Origin: Bradyrhizobium tropiciagri
GTDB taxonomy: Bacteria > Pseudomonadota > Alphaproteobacteria > Rhizobiales > Xanthobacteraceae
Direction: 5' to 3'
Assembly (NCBI RefSeq): GCF_001189845.1
Contig: NZ_LFLZ01000008.1
Location: 62,001-126,000 of the forward strand
Length of the DNA: 64,000 nucleotides
The notes beneath the pieces were generated by a model. The model saw only the letters and a list, made by a program, of their open reading frames with translations, searched no databases and was not told the origin of the DNA. The stretch's first letter is position 1. The number at the start of each line of letters is the position of its first letter. The translations under genes were made by a program, and so were the position numbers. Below, in pieces: positions 55,590 through 63,833 of this stretch.

Positions 55590-55947
55590 CGCATCACTCC
55601 GTCCGAACGGACCCAACGGTGGCCGGTTCCATTCTAGAACACGATGCGTTGGGCTAGTCAGCGCCAAAGTTTTAGTTGAGTCAACCTACAACCGGCGGCT
55701 GGTGCTGCAACCCAGCCATCAACATTTGCGAACAATCCACCTGAGGTGACGTTCAAGTCAGTGAGGCTGACGCGATCGCCTTCCAGTCGCCGACGCAACA
55801 CGCAGTCGCTTCAGTTTGAATCAAACGGCGGACGTCGCTGCGGCGCGCAATCAACCGATTGCAACGTTTTCGTTTGAGGGAGTACGATTGCGGCGCGTGC
55901 GTGCGAGCCGAAGCGAGTGTGGGAGGCGCGGGGCATCAACCGTAGCA
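55590..55947. other. 358-bp intergenic region, no gene recognised
   Basis: Between glsA and a small membrane gene. It includes an AT-richer stretch that could promote glsA, and a near-palindrome GTTTGA-A-TCAAAC at 55814-55826. No further feature can be named. Confidence 0.5.
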
Positions 55948-56163
55948 ATGAGATGTACCATGGTGGCGCAAACAAGTGACGGACATCTGTTCCTGTTCAA
56001 GAAGCTTGGCGGTCTGTTCGCGATCATAGCCGGATGCCTGCTGACAGCCGTGGGTGTGACGTTCGAGTCCACCGATACGACCGTTATCGGCATCCTGCTT
56101 CTGGTGCTGGGTGCCGTCTTGCTCGTGCTCAAGATCATGAGACGAAATCAGCAGCCCGGATAG
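55948..56163 (+). CDS. Small two-TM membrane protein
   Basis: A 71-aa protein (67 if started at 55960). Two hydrophobic segments (LGGLFAIIAGCLLTAVGVTF and TTVIGILLLVLGAVLLVLKI) join through a short loop, with a basic end (MRRNQQPG). Function unknown. No clear ribosome site, so the existence is somewhat doubtful. Confidence 0.55.
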   Translation: MRCTMVAQTSDGHLFLFKKLGGLFAIIAGCLLTAVGVTFESTDTTVIGILLLVLGAVLLVLKIMRRNQQPG

Positions 56164-56180
56164 CCGGGCAGCATCGGCGT

Positions 56181-56278
56181 CCCCTGCGACGCTTGCGAAG
56201 CGAGCCTTGAGGATCAATGGCGCCCGATGGCGGCCGTCGATTCTTCGAGACGGTCGTGTTGCGCCCTCGGGATCACGG
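56181..56278. repeat. Intergenic palindromic repeat, family B copy 3 (degenerate)
   Basis: Begins CCCCTGCGACGCTTGCGAAG and has GCCTTGAGGATCAATGG, then GATTCTTCGAGACGG and a closing CGGGATCACGG. It is less conserved than the copies at 46691 and 57523. Confidence 0.55.
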
Positions 56279-56406
56279 GCCGGACGATCGATATTCGATC
56301 AGTATCGATCGATGCGCGAACGGCATTGGACCGTCCGCGACAACACTCCTACGGCTCGCTCAACCGACCCTGGGATCAACGGGCGGTACGAGCAGGGGAG
56401 GAAGAC

Positions 56407-57490
56407 ATGATCTCACGGCGCAATCTGGTGGCCGGCATTGGCGCGGGCATCGCGAGCGCAGCGGCCGGCCGTGCCACGGCACAGTCGTTCTCGTTCAAGC
56501 CCAATCAGCGCTATCCGGATCCGGCGGTCGAAATCCTCGACCCGAGCTTCGCCAAGTACCGGCTCTATAGCTCTACGCTCGAGCAGGTCGCGACAGGCCT
56601 GCGCTGGGCGGAAGGGCCGGCCTATTTTCCCGAAGGCGGCTATCCCGTTCAGCGATATCCCCAACAACCGCATCATGAAATACAGCGAGAAGGACGGCAG
56701 CCTCAGCGTCTTCCGCAGCCCCGCCAATTTCGCCAACGGCAACACCCGCGACCGCCAGGGCCGGCTCGTGACCTGCGAGCACTCGGTGACGCGGCGGATC
56801 ACGCGCACCGAGAAGAACGGCAAGATCACGGTGCTGGCCGATAGTTTCGAGGGTAAACGGCTCAATGCGCCGAACGACATCGTGGTGAAGTCCGACGACA
56901 CGATCTGGTTCACCGATCCGGTGTTCGGCATCGCCGGCGAATGGGAGGGCTTCAAGGCCAAGCGCGAGCAGGACAACACCAACGTGTTCCGGATCGGCAC
57001 CGACGGCAAGCTGACGGCCGTCATCACCGATCTGGTCAATCCGAACGGACTTGCGTTCTCGCCGGACGAGAAGAAGCTCTACGTCGTCGAATGGAAGGGC
57101 ACGCCGAACCGGAGCATCTGGAGCTACGACGTCAATGCCGACGGCAGCGTCGGCAACAAGTCCAAGCTGATCGACGCCTCCGATTAGGGCTCGCTCGATG
57201 GCTTCCGCGTCGATCGCGACGGCAATCTGTGGTGCGGCTGGGGCAGCAACGGCGCGCTGCAATCGGAGCCTGTGGATGTCAACGGCCGCAAGGTCTATCA
57301 GCTCAAGGGCCGGCCCGAGGATCTCGACGGCGTGATGGTGTTCAACCCGCAGGGCAAGCCGCTCGGCTTCATCCGCCTGCCGGAGCGCTGCGAGAACCTG
57401 ACCTTCGGCGGACCCAAGAACAACCGCCTCTACATGGCGTCCTGCCATTCGATCTACGCGCTCTACGTCGACGCGCACGGCGCGACGTGA
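56407..57490 (+). pseudogene. SMP-30/gluconolactonase-type gene, frameshifted and with an in-frame stop
   Basis: Reconstructed at about 361 aa. The N-terminus has a Tat-like signal (ISRRNLVAGIGAGIASAAAG), then RWAEGPAYFPEGGY. The frame breaks at about 56645, and the second frame continues with FSDIPNNRIMKYSEKDG, LNAPNDIVVKSDDTIWFTDP and NGLAFSPDEKKLYVVEW, metal-binding signatures of the SMP-30 family. A TAG at 57185 then interrupts before GSLDGFRVDRDGNLWCGWG and the normal end ALYVDAHGAT. So two separate defects are present, one more than elsewhere in this window. Real inactivation is a stronger possibility here. Confidence 0.85.
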
Positions 57491-57522
57491 ATAGGGAGAA
57501 CCGCAGAAACATGTGCCAGCAC

Positions 57523-57648
57523 CGTCATCCCCGCGCAAAGGCTTCGCCTTTGTCGCTGGAGGAGCGGCGAAGCCGCGTCTCGAAGGGTGCACGGCCCGGC
57601 TGGTGGCCGTCGATCCTTCGAGGCTCGCTTCGTACCTCAGGATGACGG
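57523..57648. repeat. Intergenic palindromic repeat, family B copy 2
   Basis: Starts CGTCATCC, has CGAAGGGTGCACGGCC and GGCCGTCGATCCTTCGAGG, and ends CCTCAGGATGACGG, with complementary outer arms. It separates the SMP-30 gene and the GrlR-like gene. Confidence 0.75.
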
Positions 57649-57693
57649 TCCGAAAAGCGCTCAAATACGATTCAAGCGCAATCTTATCGTGTG

Positions 57694-58044
57694 CTAATTG
57701 ATATCCGCGAGCTTGTGCAGCGTGGCGCCGAAGATCAGGCTCGCCTTGCCGACCAGCGCTGTTCCGCTCATGGTGCCGCGGGTATCGGTGAAGGTGCCGG
57801 AAACGCCGACGCCGACCGGCGCGGGCCCGCCGAACAGCGGGTTGTCGGTATCGCGCGGCGTGGTGTGGCGTTGCACAAGGACCTCGCCCTTGAACGCGTC
57901 GCCCTTCACCGTGTAGCTGCCGGTGTAATAGAGATAGGCATCGCCGCCGAGAATCTGTCCGTCGCGGAAGAGAATCACTCCGCTGCCCTTGCCGACGCGT
58001 CCGTCAAGCAGGGTGACGTGGATTGAGTACAGCCCGTTCTTCAT
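57694..58044 (-). CDS. GrlR-like protein
   Basis: A 116-aa protein. The pattern MKNGLYSIHVTLLDGRVGKG, then GGDAYLYYTGSYTVKGDAFKGEV, ending LVGKASLIFGATLHKLA, matches the GrlR-like family. GrlR of enteropathogenic E. coli represses the LEE type III system by binding GrlA. No type III genes or GrlA partner are near, so that function cannot be assumed. In rhizobia it is usually an orphan. No strong ribosome site, but length and frame are convincing. Confidence 0.82.
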   Translation of the reverse strand: MKNGLYSIHVTLLDGRVGKGSGVILFRDGQILGGDAYLYYTGSYTVKGDAFKGEVLVQRHTTPRDTDNPLFGGPAPVGVGVSGTFTDTRGTMSGTALVGKASLIFGATLHKLADIN

Positions 58045-58281
58045 AACGTCCCATTGACCGGCTGCCGCGCCCGCAGCAATCCGGATTGGTTTTTTATGCC
58101 AAAGCGAGCAACCTCGTGCAATGCGGCAGGTTGATTCCGGGTGTCCGGAGTGGCCGTGAACCCTCGGTTCCTGCCAGGCGGTGTGACGGCGCGATGACAG
58201 CGGACCGTGCGCGCGACTCGAACTGGCCCGCGAAATGCATAGCTCTTGTTGCACTGGCCGGTGAGTGCTGGAGCAACACAC

Positions 58282-58722
58282 ATGACAGACAGGATGGAAG
58301 CTGGCGGCCGTTTGGCGGGTCCCGACGACGATTCCGAAACCTTGGCCGGCCGTCGCAGGGGCCGGATGCGGGTGTACCTGCCGCTCGGTCTCGTCGTGCT
58401 CTTGTCGGTGGCGGCTGCGCAGCTTGCGCAGGCGCGCGATCCCGACGGCCGCTACGCCAATTCGCCGCTGAAGGAGTGGTTCGACGGTCTGCGCAGCGGT
58501 AAGGGGCCGTGCTGCTCCGATGCCGACGGCACTGCGGTCAGCGATGTGGATTGGGAATCGAAGGACGGGCACTACCGTGTGCGCCTCGAGGGGACCTGGA
58601 TCGACGTCCCCGACGAGGCCGTGGTCACCGAGCCCAACCGGGCTGGCCGCGCGATGGTGTGGCCGATCAAGAGCTACATGGGCGTGACGATCCGCTGTTT
58701 CATGCCCGGCAGCATGACGTAG
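58282..58722 (+). CDS. Small exported Cys-containing protein
   Basis: A 146-aa protein, or less if started at 58366. A hydrophobic signal-like segment (YLPLGLVVLLSVAAAQLAQA) precedes DPDGRYANSPLKEWFDGL and GPCCSDADGTAV. It ends near TIRCFMPG. The pattern CCSD plus a later Cys suggests a disulfide-bonded periplasmic domain. Function unknown. Its start is uncertain among three in-frame ATGs. Confidence 0.7.
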   Translation: MTDRMEAGGRLAGPDDDSETLAGRRRGRMRVYLPLGLVVLLSVAAAQLAQARDPDGRYANSPLKEWFDGLRSGKGPCCSDADGTAVSDVDWESKDGHYRVRLEGTWIDVPDEAVVTEPNRAGRAMVWPIKSYMGVTIRCFMPGSMT

Positions 58723-58734
58723 CGCGGCAGTCGC

Positions 58735-59118
58735 TCACACGTACTTCTTGTCGCGCTCGAGCAGTTCGATCGAGATGCCCTGCGGGCCGCGGATGAAGCA
58801 GATCCGCACGCCCGGGCGGATCGTGGTCGGCTCCTTGGTGAACTCGACGCCCTTGGCCTTGATCTCGGCCGCGACCGCGTCGATGTCCTTCACCGTCAGC
58901 CCGAAATGATCGAGCCCCTGATAGGGCGTCACCGGCGGGGCGTTGACGCCGTCGCCCTGCATCACCTCCGCGATGAACACCTTGGCGCCGCCGAGCTGGA
59001 CGTCGATGCGGCCTGGGCCACGGATGATCTCGCCGCCGAGAATGTCGCGCAGCCAGGTCGCGGTGGCTTCCGGATCGGGACTGCGCAGATGGACGTGGTC
59101 CCAGGTGACGACAGGCAT
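58735..59118 (-). CDS. VOC (glyoxalase/bleomycin-resistance) superfamily protein
   Basis: A 127-aa single-domain VOC protein. Two beta-alpha-beta units are visible, with TWDHVHLRSPDPEATATWL and YQGLDHFGLTVKDIDAVAAE, and an end GPQGISIELLER that gives a metal-ligand Glu. AAGGAG precedes the ATG at 59118. It may be a glyoxalase, dioxygenase or isomerase; no substrate is implied. Confidence 0.87.
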   Translation of the reverse strand: MPVVTWDHVHLRSPDPEATATWLRDILGGEIIRGPGRIDVQLGGAKVFIAEVMQGDGVNAPPVTPYQGLDHFGLTVKDIDAVAAEIKAKGVEFTKEPTTIRPGVRICFIRGPQGISIELLERDKKYV

Positions 59119-59381
59119 TGCGATCTCCTTGTTGTTCTCGCGCCGCGTCGGCGTGCAGCACTCGCTCTCGGGCGGTGCAAATCTATCGATCGGCCGGCTG
59201 TGATGCCATCCCGTGCTGCACGTCGCAAGATTGTCGTCCCGGAATGAAACCATTCGGGCCGACGGCGATTGTTCTCGCGTGGCCGCTCGGCCTGCGGCCG
59301 TCCCGGATGCCGCATGTGGCGATCGCTGCGGCCTTCGTGCTGGCGGAGGTCTGGTCGGGCGTCGAGGGTGAGGGCACGACG

Positions 59382-60008
59382 ATGCGGATCGGCTTGGCGT
59401 CGTTTCGAAATGTTGCCGCCGGACGTCTCGGTGACGGCGGCTTCTACGCCAGCCTGCTGCTGTCGCTGATCGCAATCGCCGGGATCGCCGCCTGGTTCAT
59501 GCTCCCCGAGCCGAGCGACGCCGGAGACCAGGATGTCTGGCCGGTGTCTTCGACCGTTATCCGTACCGCGCAGGATGTGCCGACCGGGGTGCAGTCGGCC
59601 CAGACCGCAAGGGAGGCGCTGGCCGCACCGGCAGACGAGCCGGCCACGGTCGGCGTGGCCACCGCCCCGCAGCCGGCCGAGGAGACCAAGTCGTCCCAGC
59701 CCGGCGCCGAACGATCGCCGCTGGACCGGGTGCGGATCGCCTCGCAATCGTGGCGCCGCGGCGGTCTCGGATCCAAGATGCTGGTCACCCTGACGCTGCG
59801 CAACGCCAATGATTTCCCGGTCAAAGATATCGAGATCGCCTGCGCCTTCATCCGCCGCGACGGCAGTCCGATGACCGAGCGCAAGCGCCTGATCCCGGAC
59901 ACCATCGCCATGAAGAGCCGCAAGACCTACTCGCAGATGTTGATCGGCTTCGTAAATGTTAACGCAAACAAGGCGAAATGCTCTGTTGTGACCGCCAGCC
60001 GCGCCTAA
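59382..60008 (+). CDS. Single-TM protein with a C-terminal beta domain
   Basis: A 208-aa protein. After RIGLASFRNVAAGRLGDGG comes one TM (FYASLLLSLIAIAGIAAWFM), then an Ala/Pro/Thr-rich linker and a beta-rich domain GSKMLVTLTLRNANDFPVKDIEIAC, similar to FxLYD-like secreted domains. The ATG at 59382 is preferred; the frame is open further upstream. Function unknown. Confidence 0.65.
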   Translation: MRIGLASFRNVAAGRLGDGGFYASLLLSLIAIAGIAAWFMLPEPSDAGDQDVWPVSSTVIRTAQDVPTGVQSAQTAREALAAPADEPATVGVATAPQPAEETKSSQPGAERSPLDRVRIASQSWRRGGLGSKMLVTLTLRNANDFPVKDIEIACAFIRRDGSPMTERKRLIPDTIAMKSRKTYSQMLIGFVNVNANKAKCSVVTASRA

Positions 60009-60225
60009 ACCCTGCTTCTCGAAAAAGTGAGCGGGAATTGACTTGCCGGGTGAACCGTAACGGCCAGCCAGGAACTAACTAATAAGCCGACCGTTAGAGA
60101 ACGACCCGGAAGCGCGGGATGGCGACTGTCCGGGTGATCAAGCGCAGACGATGAATTCGCTGCGCGATGACTGATGTCGTCGCGCCGAGATGAACCGCGC
60201 CGGTGGCGCGGGGGGAGCTACCAAA

Positions 60226-60753
60226 ATGCCTGTGGCGCGTTATTTCCTGTACGTTGGTGGAGTGCTGCTCGCGCTGCTCTTCGTCGTCAATGTCATCGTG
60301 CCGCAGGAGGCCGTGGTTCCCGGCCAAAGCCAAGCCATCTCGTCGCCGGGCGTCGACAAGACCATGGTCCGCATCAGGTCGACCCAGAAGCTGCCGGAGC
60401 GGGTGGTATACGATACCAGCCAGCCGACCATTGTTCCGGCGCAGGTGAACGCGGTTGCCGCGGTCGCCCCGCAGGCTGCCGGCGACGCATCGGCACAGGC
60501 CCGCGTCCGCAACACGTTTGCCCAGTTCATTCCCGAGAAGGCTGATGCGCAGAAGGCCGTGGCCGAGGCGAAACCGGCCGACCAGCCGGCCCAGGCCCAG
60601 CCGCAGGCGCCAAAGAAGCGCAAGGTTGCGCGTTACCATGCCCATCCCCAGCAGCCGATGCGGCTGGCGCAGCCCGGCATGTATCAGCCCTACCGCGTCG
60701 CGCAGCAGCAGCAGCCGCGCATGGGCTTCTTCGGCGGTTTCGGCACCTGGTAG
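60226..60753 (+). CDS. Single-TM protein with a Gln/Pro/Ala-rich tail
   Basis: A 175-aa protein. The N-terminal TM (YFLYVGGVLLALLFVVNVIV) leads into a periplasmic low-complexity tail with QPAQAQPQAPKKRKVARYHAH and ends MGFFGGFGTW. GGGGGAG lies before the ATG at 60226; an earlier ATG at 60190 exists. Unknown function. A strong terminator follows. Confidence 0.75.
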   Translation: MPVARYFLYVGGVLLALLFVVNVIVPQEAVVPGQSQAISSPGVDKTMVRIRSTQKLPERVVYDTSQPTIVPAQVNAVAAVAPQAAGDASAQARVRNTFAQFIPEKADAQKAVAEAKPADQPAQAQPQAPKKRKVARYHAHPQQPMRLAQPGMYQPYRVAQQQQPRMGFFGGFGTW

Positions 60754-60784
60754 GCAGGGTCGCGCCGCAGCCGGCAACCGACAC

Positions 60785-60813
60785 GCCGCCGCAAATGCTT
60801 GCGGCGGCATTTT
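60785..60813 (+). terminator. Intrinsic terminator
   Basis: A perfect 10-bp stem GCCGCCGCAA (60785-60794) and TTGCGGCGGC (60799-60808) with a 4-nt loop, followed by TTTT. It ends the gene at 60226-60753. Confidence 0.88.
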
Positions 60814-60873
60814 CATGTCCGCGAGATCAGACGGCTACCGGACGCGACTAGCCGCCCGGGCCGTTCACGCCGG

Positions 60874-61290
60874 TTAGCGCGGCAGACGCGGAATCTTGTC
60901 GGCGAAGCCGTTGTAGCAGGTCAGCCGCTCGTCCTCTTCCTTCACGAACCGGCATTCGTTGACGCCCTTGGCAGGGGCAGCCTTCGGCTTGGGCTGCGGC
61001 TTGAAGATCTCGTCGTAGCACATCAGCCGCTCCTTGGTGGCGTCGTCGATGTCCTGGCAGGCCTGAAGCTTCTGCGCGACCGATTGCGGCTTGCCGGGCG
61101 CGGCAGCCTTCTCGCCCTTCTTGGCCGCCGACTTCTTGCCGACCTGGACCAGCGGTTTGTCGCCGACCATCGGCTGCGAGGCCGCCGCCGGCTTGTCGGC
61201 CGCGGGCGGCGGCGTGGTGGCTGGAGCGGTGCCTTGGGCAAGCGCGGCAGCCGGGCAGAGAAGCGCCAACGCGAGGATGATATGTCTCAT
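60874..61290 (-). CDS. Small exported protein with duplicated RLxCYD-type motifs
   Basis: A 138-aa secreted protein. The signal peptide runs to LLCPAAALAQ. The C-terminal part has two related segments: CQDIDDATKERLMCYDEIFKP and CRFVKEEDERLTCYNGFADK, both C-x(n)-RLxCY with acidic spacing. Such motifs recur in T6SS-associated VasI-like and other periplasmic proteins. Function unknown. The start at 61290 follows the signal; the frame is open to 61356. Confidence 0.75.
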   Translation of the reverse strand: MRHIILALALLCPAAALAQGTAPATTPPPAADKPAAASQPMVGDKPLVQVGKKSAAKKGEKAAAPGKPQSVAQKLQACQDIDDATKERLMCYDEIFKPQPKPKAAPAKGVNECRFVKEEDERLTCYNGFADKIPRLPR

Positions 61291-61603
61291 GTTGAAAATG
61301 TCCGAAATGGCGTGATGACCGGAAGGATGGCGCCGGGGATCGGAAAAGCCCGGCAAGCGCCGAGGCTTATCGCAAGTTCTGCCCGAATCCTACCCCCAGA
61401 GATGACCCACCCGGTACCGATCCACCGGCAAAAACAGGGGCAATTCGGTCGCCGGTCCGACCGCGACCGAGCGTGATTTGCCTTTGCGGGGCCCACCGGC
61501 TATCACGGCGCCATCTGCGCGACTGGCGCTTGGATGGACCACCATCGGGGAGCGCAGAGACTGAACGCCGCGCGCCTGGGCACCGCTTCGAAACGGAGGT
61601 GCC
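61291..61603. other. 313-bp intergenic region, nothing recognised
   Basis: Between the divergent secreted-protein gene and folD. It contains GC-rich short stems but no repeated family or gene was recognised. GGAGGTG near its right end is the folD ribosome site. Confidence 0.5.
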
Positions 61604-62467
61604 ATGACGGCGAACATTCTCGATGGGCATGCACATGCCCAAATTGTCATCGACAAGGTTGCAAGTGAACTGGACCGGCTGCCCCGCGCGCCCGGGCTTA
61701 CGGTCGTGCTGGTTGGTGACGATCCGGCCAGCCAGATCTATGTGCAGAGCAAGGTCAGGATGGCCGAGCGGCTTGGCCTGCGCGGCGAGGTCGAGCGCCT
61801 GCCGGATGACGCCAGCGAGGCCGACCTGCTTGCCAGGATCGCGGCGCTCAACGCGCGCGACGATATCGACGGCATCCTGATCCAGCTGCCGCTGCCGGCG
61901 CATATCGACGCCCTGCGCGTGATGGCGGCGGTGGATCCCGCCAAGGATGTCGATGGCCTGCACGCGCTCAATGCCGGCCGGCTGTTTCACGGCGACGATG
62001 CTTTGGTGCCGTGCACGCCGCTCGGCTGTCTCAGGCTGATCAAGTCGATCCGATCGGATCTCACCGGCGCGCATGCCGTGGTGATCGGCAGCTCCAACAT
62101 CGTCGGCAAGCCGATGGCCGCGCTGCTGCTGCAGGAGCAGGCGACCGTGACGCAGACCCACATCCACACTCGCGGCATCAGCAACATCTGCCGTCAGGCC
62201 GATATCCTGGTCAGCGCGGTGGGCAAGGCTGGGCTCGTGCGCGGCGACTGGATCAAGCCGCAGGCGATCGTGATCGACGTCGGCACCACGCGTGTCGAAA
62301 AGCCGGACGGCGGCTACGCGGTATGCGGCGATGTCTCTTTCGACGAGGCGGTGCAGGTTGCCGGCGCGATCACGCCGGTGCCGCGCGGCGTCGGACCGAT
62401 GACGATCGCTTGCCTAATGGAGAACACCGTGAAGGCGGCCAAGGCGAGGGCGGCCCGGCTGCAATAG
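61604..62467 (+). CDS. folD: Bifunctional methylenetetrahydrofolate dehydrogenase/cyclohydrolase
   Basis: A 287-aa FolD. Key features are SQIYVQSKVRM with the Tyr-x3-Lys active site, GILIQLPLPAHID, KDVDGLHALNAG and the cofactor loop VVIGSSNIVGKPM. The usual GRSNIVGKP Arg is Ser here, and AHSRT-type THC motif is THIHTR. The enzyme interconverts 5,10-methylene-THF and 10-formyl-THF. These changes suggest a paralogue with altered cofactor preference; the active-site Lys is intact. GGAGGTG precedes the ATG. Confidence 0.9.
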   Translation: MTANILDGHAHAQIVIDKVASELDRLPRAPGLTVVLVGDDPASQIYVQSKVRMAERLGLRGEVERLPDDASEADLLARIAALNARDDIDGILIQLPLPAHIDALRVMAAVDPAKDVDGLHALNAGRLFHGDDALVPCTPLGCLRLIKSIRSDLTGAHAVVIGSSNIVGKPMAALLLQEQATVTQTHIHTRGISNICRQADILVSAVGKAGLVRGDWIKPQAIVIDVGTTRVEKPDGGYAVCGDVSFDEAVQVAGAITPVPRGVGPMTIACLMENTVKAAKARAARLQ

Positions 62468-62596
62468 CGCGGGACGCCCGCGGCGGGACGCGAGCGGCTG
62501 ATGTCGCTCGCGTGTCGTGCGCGAAGTTCATGACCTCGGAGGTAATGGAAAGCCCGCAGCGTTCGGCTATCGTCATGCGACAGACGGAGGCGCGCG

Positions 62597-63049
62597 ATGC
62601 TGTATGCGGAAGATCTCACCGAGGGCCAGACATTCCGGCTCGGGACTTACACGATCGGCGAGGCCGAGATCCTGGAGTTCGCCGGGAAGTATGATCCGGT
62701 GCCGATCCATACCGATCCCGTCGCCGCTGCGGCGGGCCCGTTCGGCGGGCTGATCGCAAGCGGCTTCAACACCATTGCGATCTATCAGCGGCTCGTCGTG
62801 GAGGCGATCTGGAGCAAGGTGGCGGGCATCGTCGGGCGAAGCTTCGAGATCCGTCTGCCGAGCCCGGTCCGGCCGGGAACGACGCTGACCGGCCAATCCC
62901 AGATCCAGAAGATCACCGTCAGGCCGGAGCGGCGCGACGCCGTCGTGATCTTCAAGACCGAGCTCGTCAACGACGAGCAGCGCCCCGTGCTCGTCCTCGT
63001 GCTCGACGCGCTGATTCATATGCGCCCCGTTGAGCAGGCGCGGACATAG
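62597..63049 (+). CDS. MaoC-like hot-dog dehydratase
   Basis: A 150-aa single hot-dog-domain protein. The catalytic pair lies in KYDPVPIHTDP (Asp33, His38), followed by GGLIASGFNT, typical of the (R)-specific enoyl-CoA hydratase group. It may act in fatty-acid or polyhydroxyalkanoate metabolism. GGAGG is before the ATG. It is about 20 kb from the frameshifted MaoC gene at 42850 and not its copy. Confidence 0.88.
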   Translation: MLYAEDLTEGQTFRLGTYTIGEAEILEFAGKYDPVPIHTDPVAAAAGPFGGLIASGFNTIAIYQRLVVEAIWSKVAGIVGRSFEIRLPSPVRPGTTLTGQSQIQKITVRPERRDAVVIFKTELVNDEQRPVLVLVLDALIHMRPVEQART

Positions 63050-63203
63050 GCGCCGCACGATCGTTGGTCGTCGATCTGGTCGTTGCGCAATGCCGGGGCT
63101 AGTATGGCGAGCCTGCGGCCGAACTGCAGCGTATCAATGACGTCGTCCTTGACCCGGCCGGGCAGCAAGTTCGCCGATGTGGTGCAGGGCGGATGGTGCG
63201 GAC

Positions 63204-63632
63204 GTGAAGCGGAGCAAGCAGACGCGTGGAGAGATCGAGGCCAAGCAGCGCAAGGCCGCGGCGTGGCACCACATGCTGGCGCAACGCGCCGCCGAGCGAC
63301 AACGCCTCCGCGACTACAAGATCGCGCTGGCGTGCGACGAGGTTCCGGTGGTGACGAGCCGGCTCGCACCCTCGAACAGTTATTCGATTCCTGATTTTGT
63401 CGAACGCGGAACCTATCGGCCCGAGCCTTTCGTCTGCAAGGATTGCGGCGTGGCCGAGGTCTGGACGCCGCTGCAGCAGAAATGGTGGTACGAGACCGCG
63501 AAGGGCGACGTGTTCACCAAGGCCGTGCGTTGTCGCGCCTGCCGCACCAGGGAGCGCGTGCGTAAATCCGCTGCGCGCCGCGTGCATCTGGAAGGGCTCG
63601 CCAGGAAGAAGAAGCCTTCCGCCGCGTCGTGA
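63204..63632 (+). CDS. Probable zinc-ribbon protein (zf-trcl type)
   Basis: A 142-aa basic protein. The zinc ribbon is at about residues 77-115 (FVCKDCGVAEVWTPLQQKWWYE and later RCRACRTRER), i.e. C-x2-C at both ends, as in the probable zinc-ribbon family. The N- and C-terminal regions are Lys/Arg/Gln-rich. Start at GTG 63204 is tentative; ATG 63177 is also in frame. Function unknown, possibly RNA or protein binding. Confidence 0.75.
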   Translation: MKRSKQTRGEIEAKQRKAAAWHHMLAQRAAERQRLRDYKIALACDEVPVVTSRLAPSNSYSIPDFVERGTYRPEPFVCKDCGVAEVWTPLQQKWWYETAKGDVFTKAVRCRACRTRERVRKSAARRVHLEGLARKKKPSAAS

Positions 63633-63833
63633 GCGGGTGCGCGTGACCCCGTGCTGCTGCTTCACAGAGATGTGGATGTGGAACCCGCGCGCGGGCGGTC
63701 AATGCGTCGCGCGCGCGGAACGTTTCGTTGCCTGATCGGTTCGAGACTTTGAAGCCCCCGGCGAGGGGTGCGGGCGGGGAGGAACCAGCCAGGGAAGCAG
63801 TCACGGCCGGAACCAACGAGAAGGAGCAGCGGA

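Noticed and set aside
57694..58044. Type III secretion locus suggested by GrlR-like protein and FliK/FlhB-like genes
   Set aside because: The genes lie far apart and no structural injectisome gene is present.
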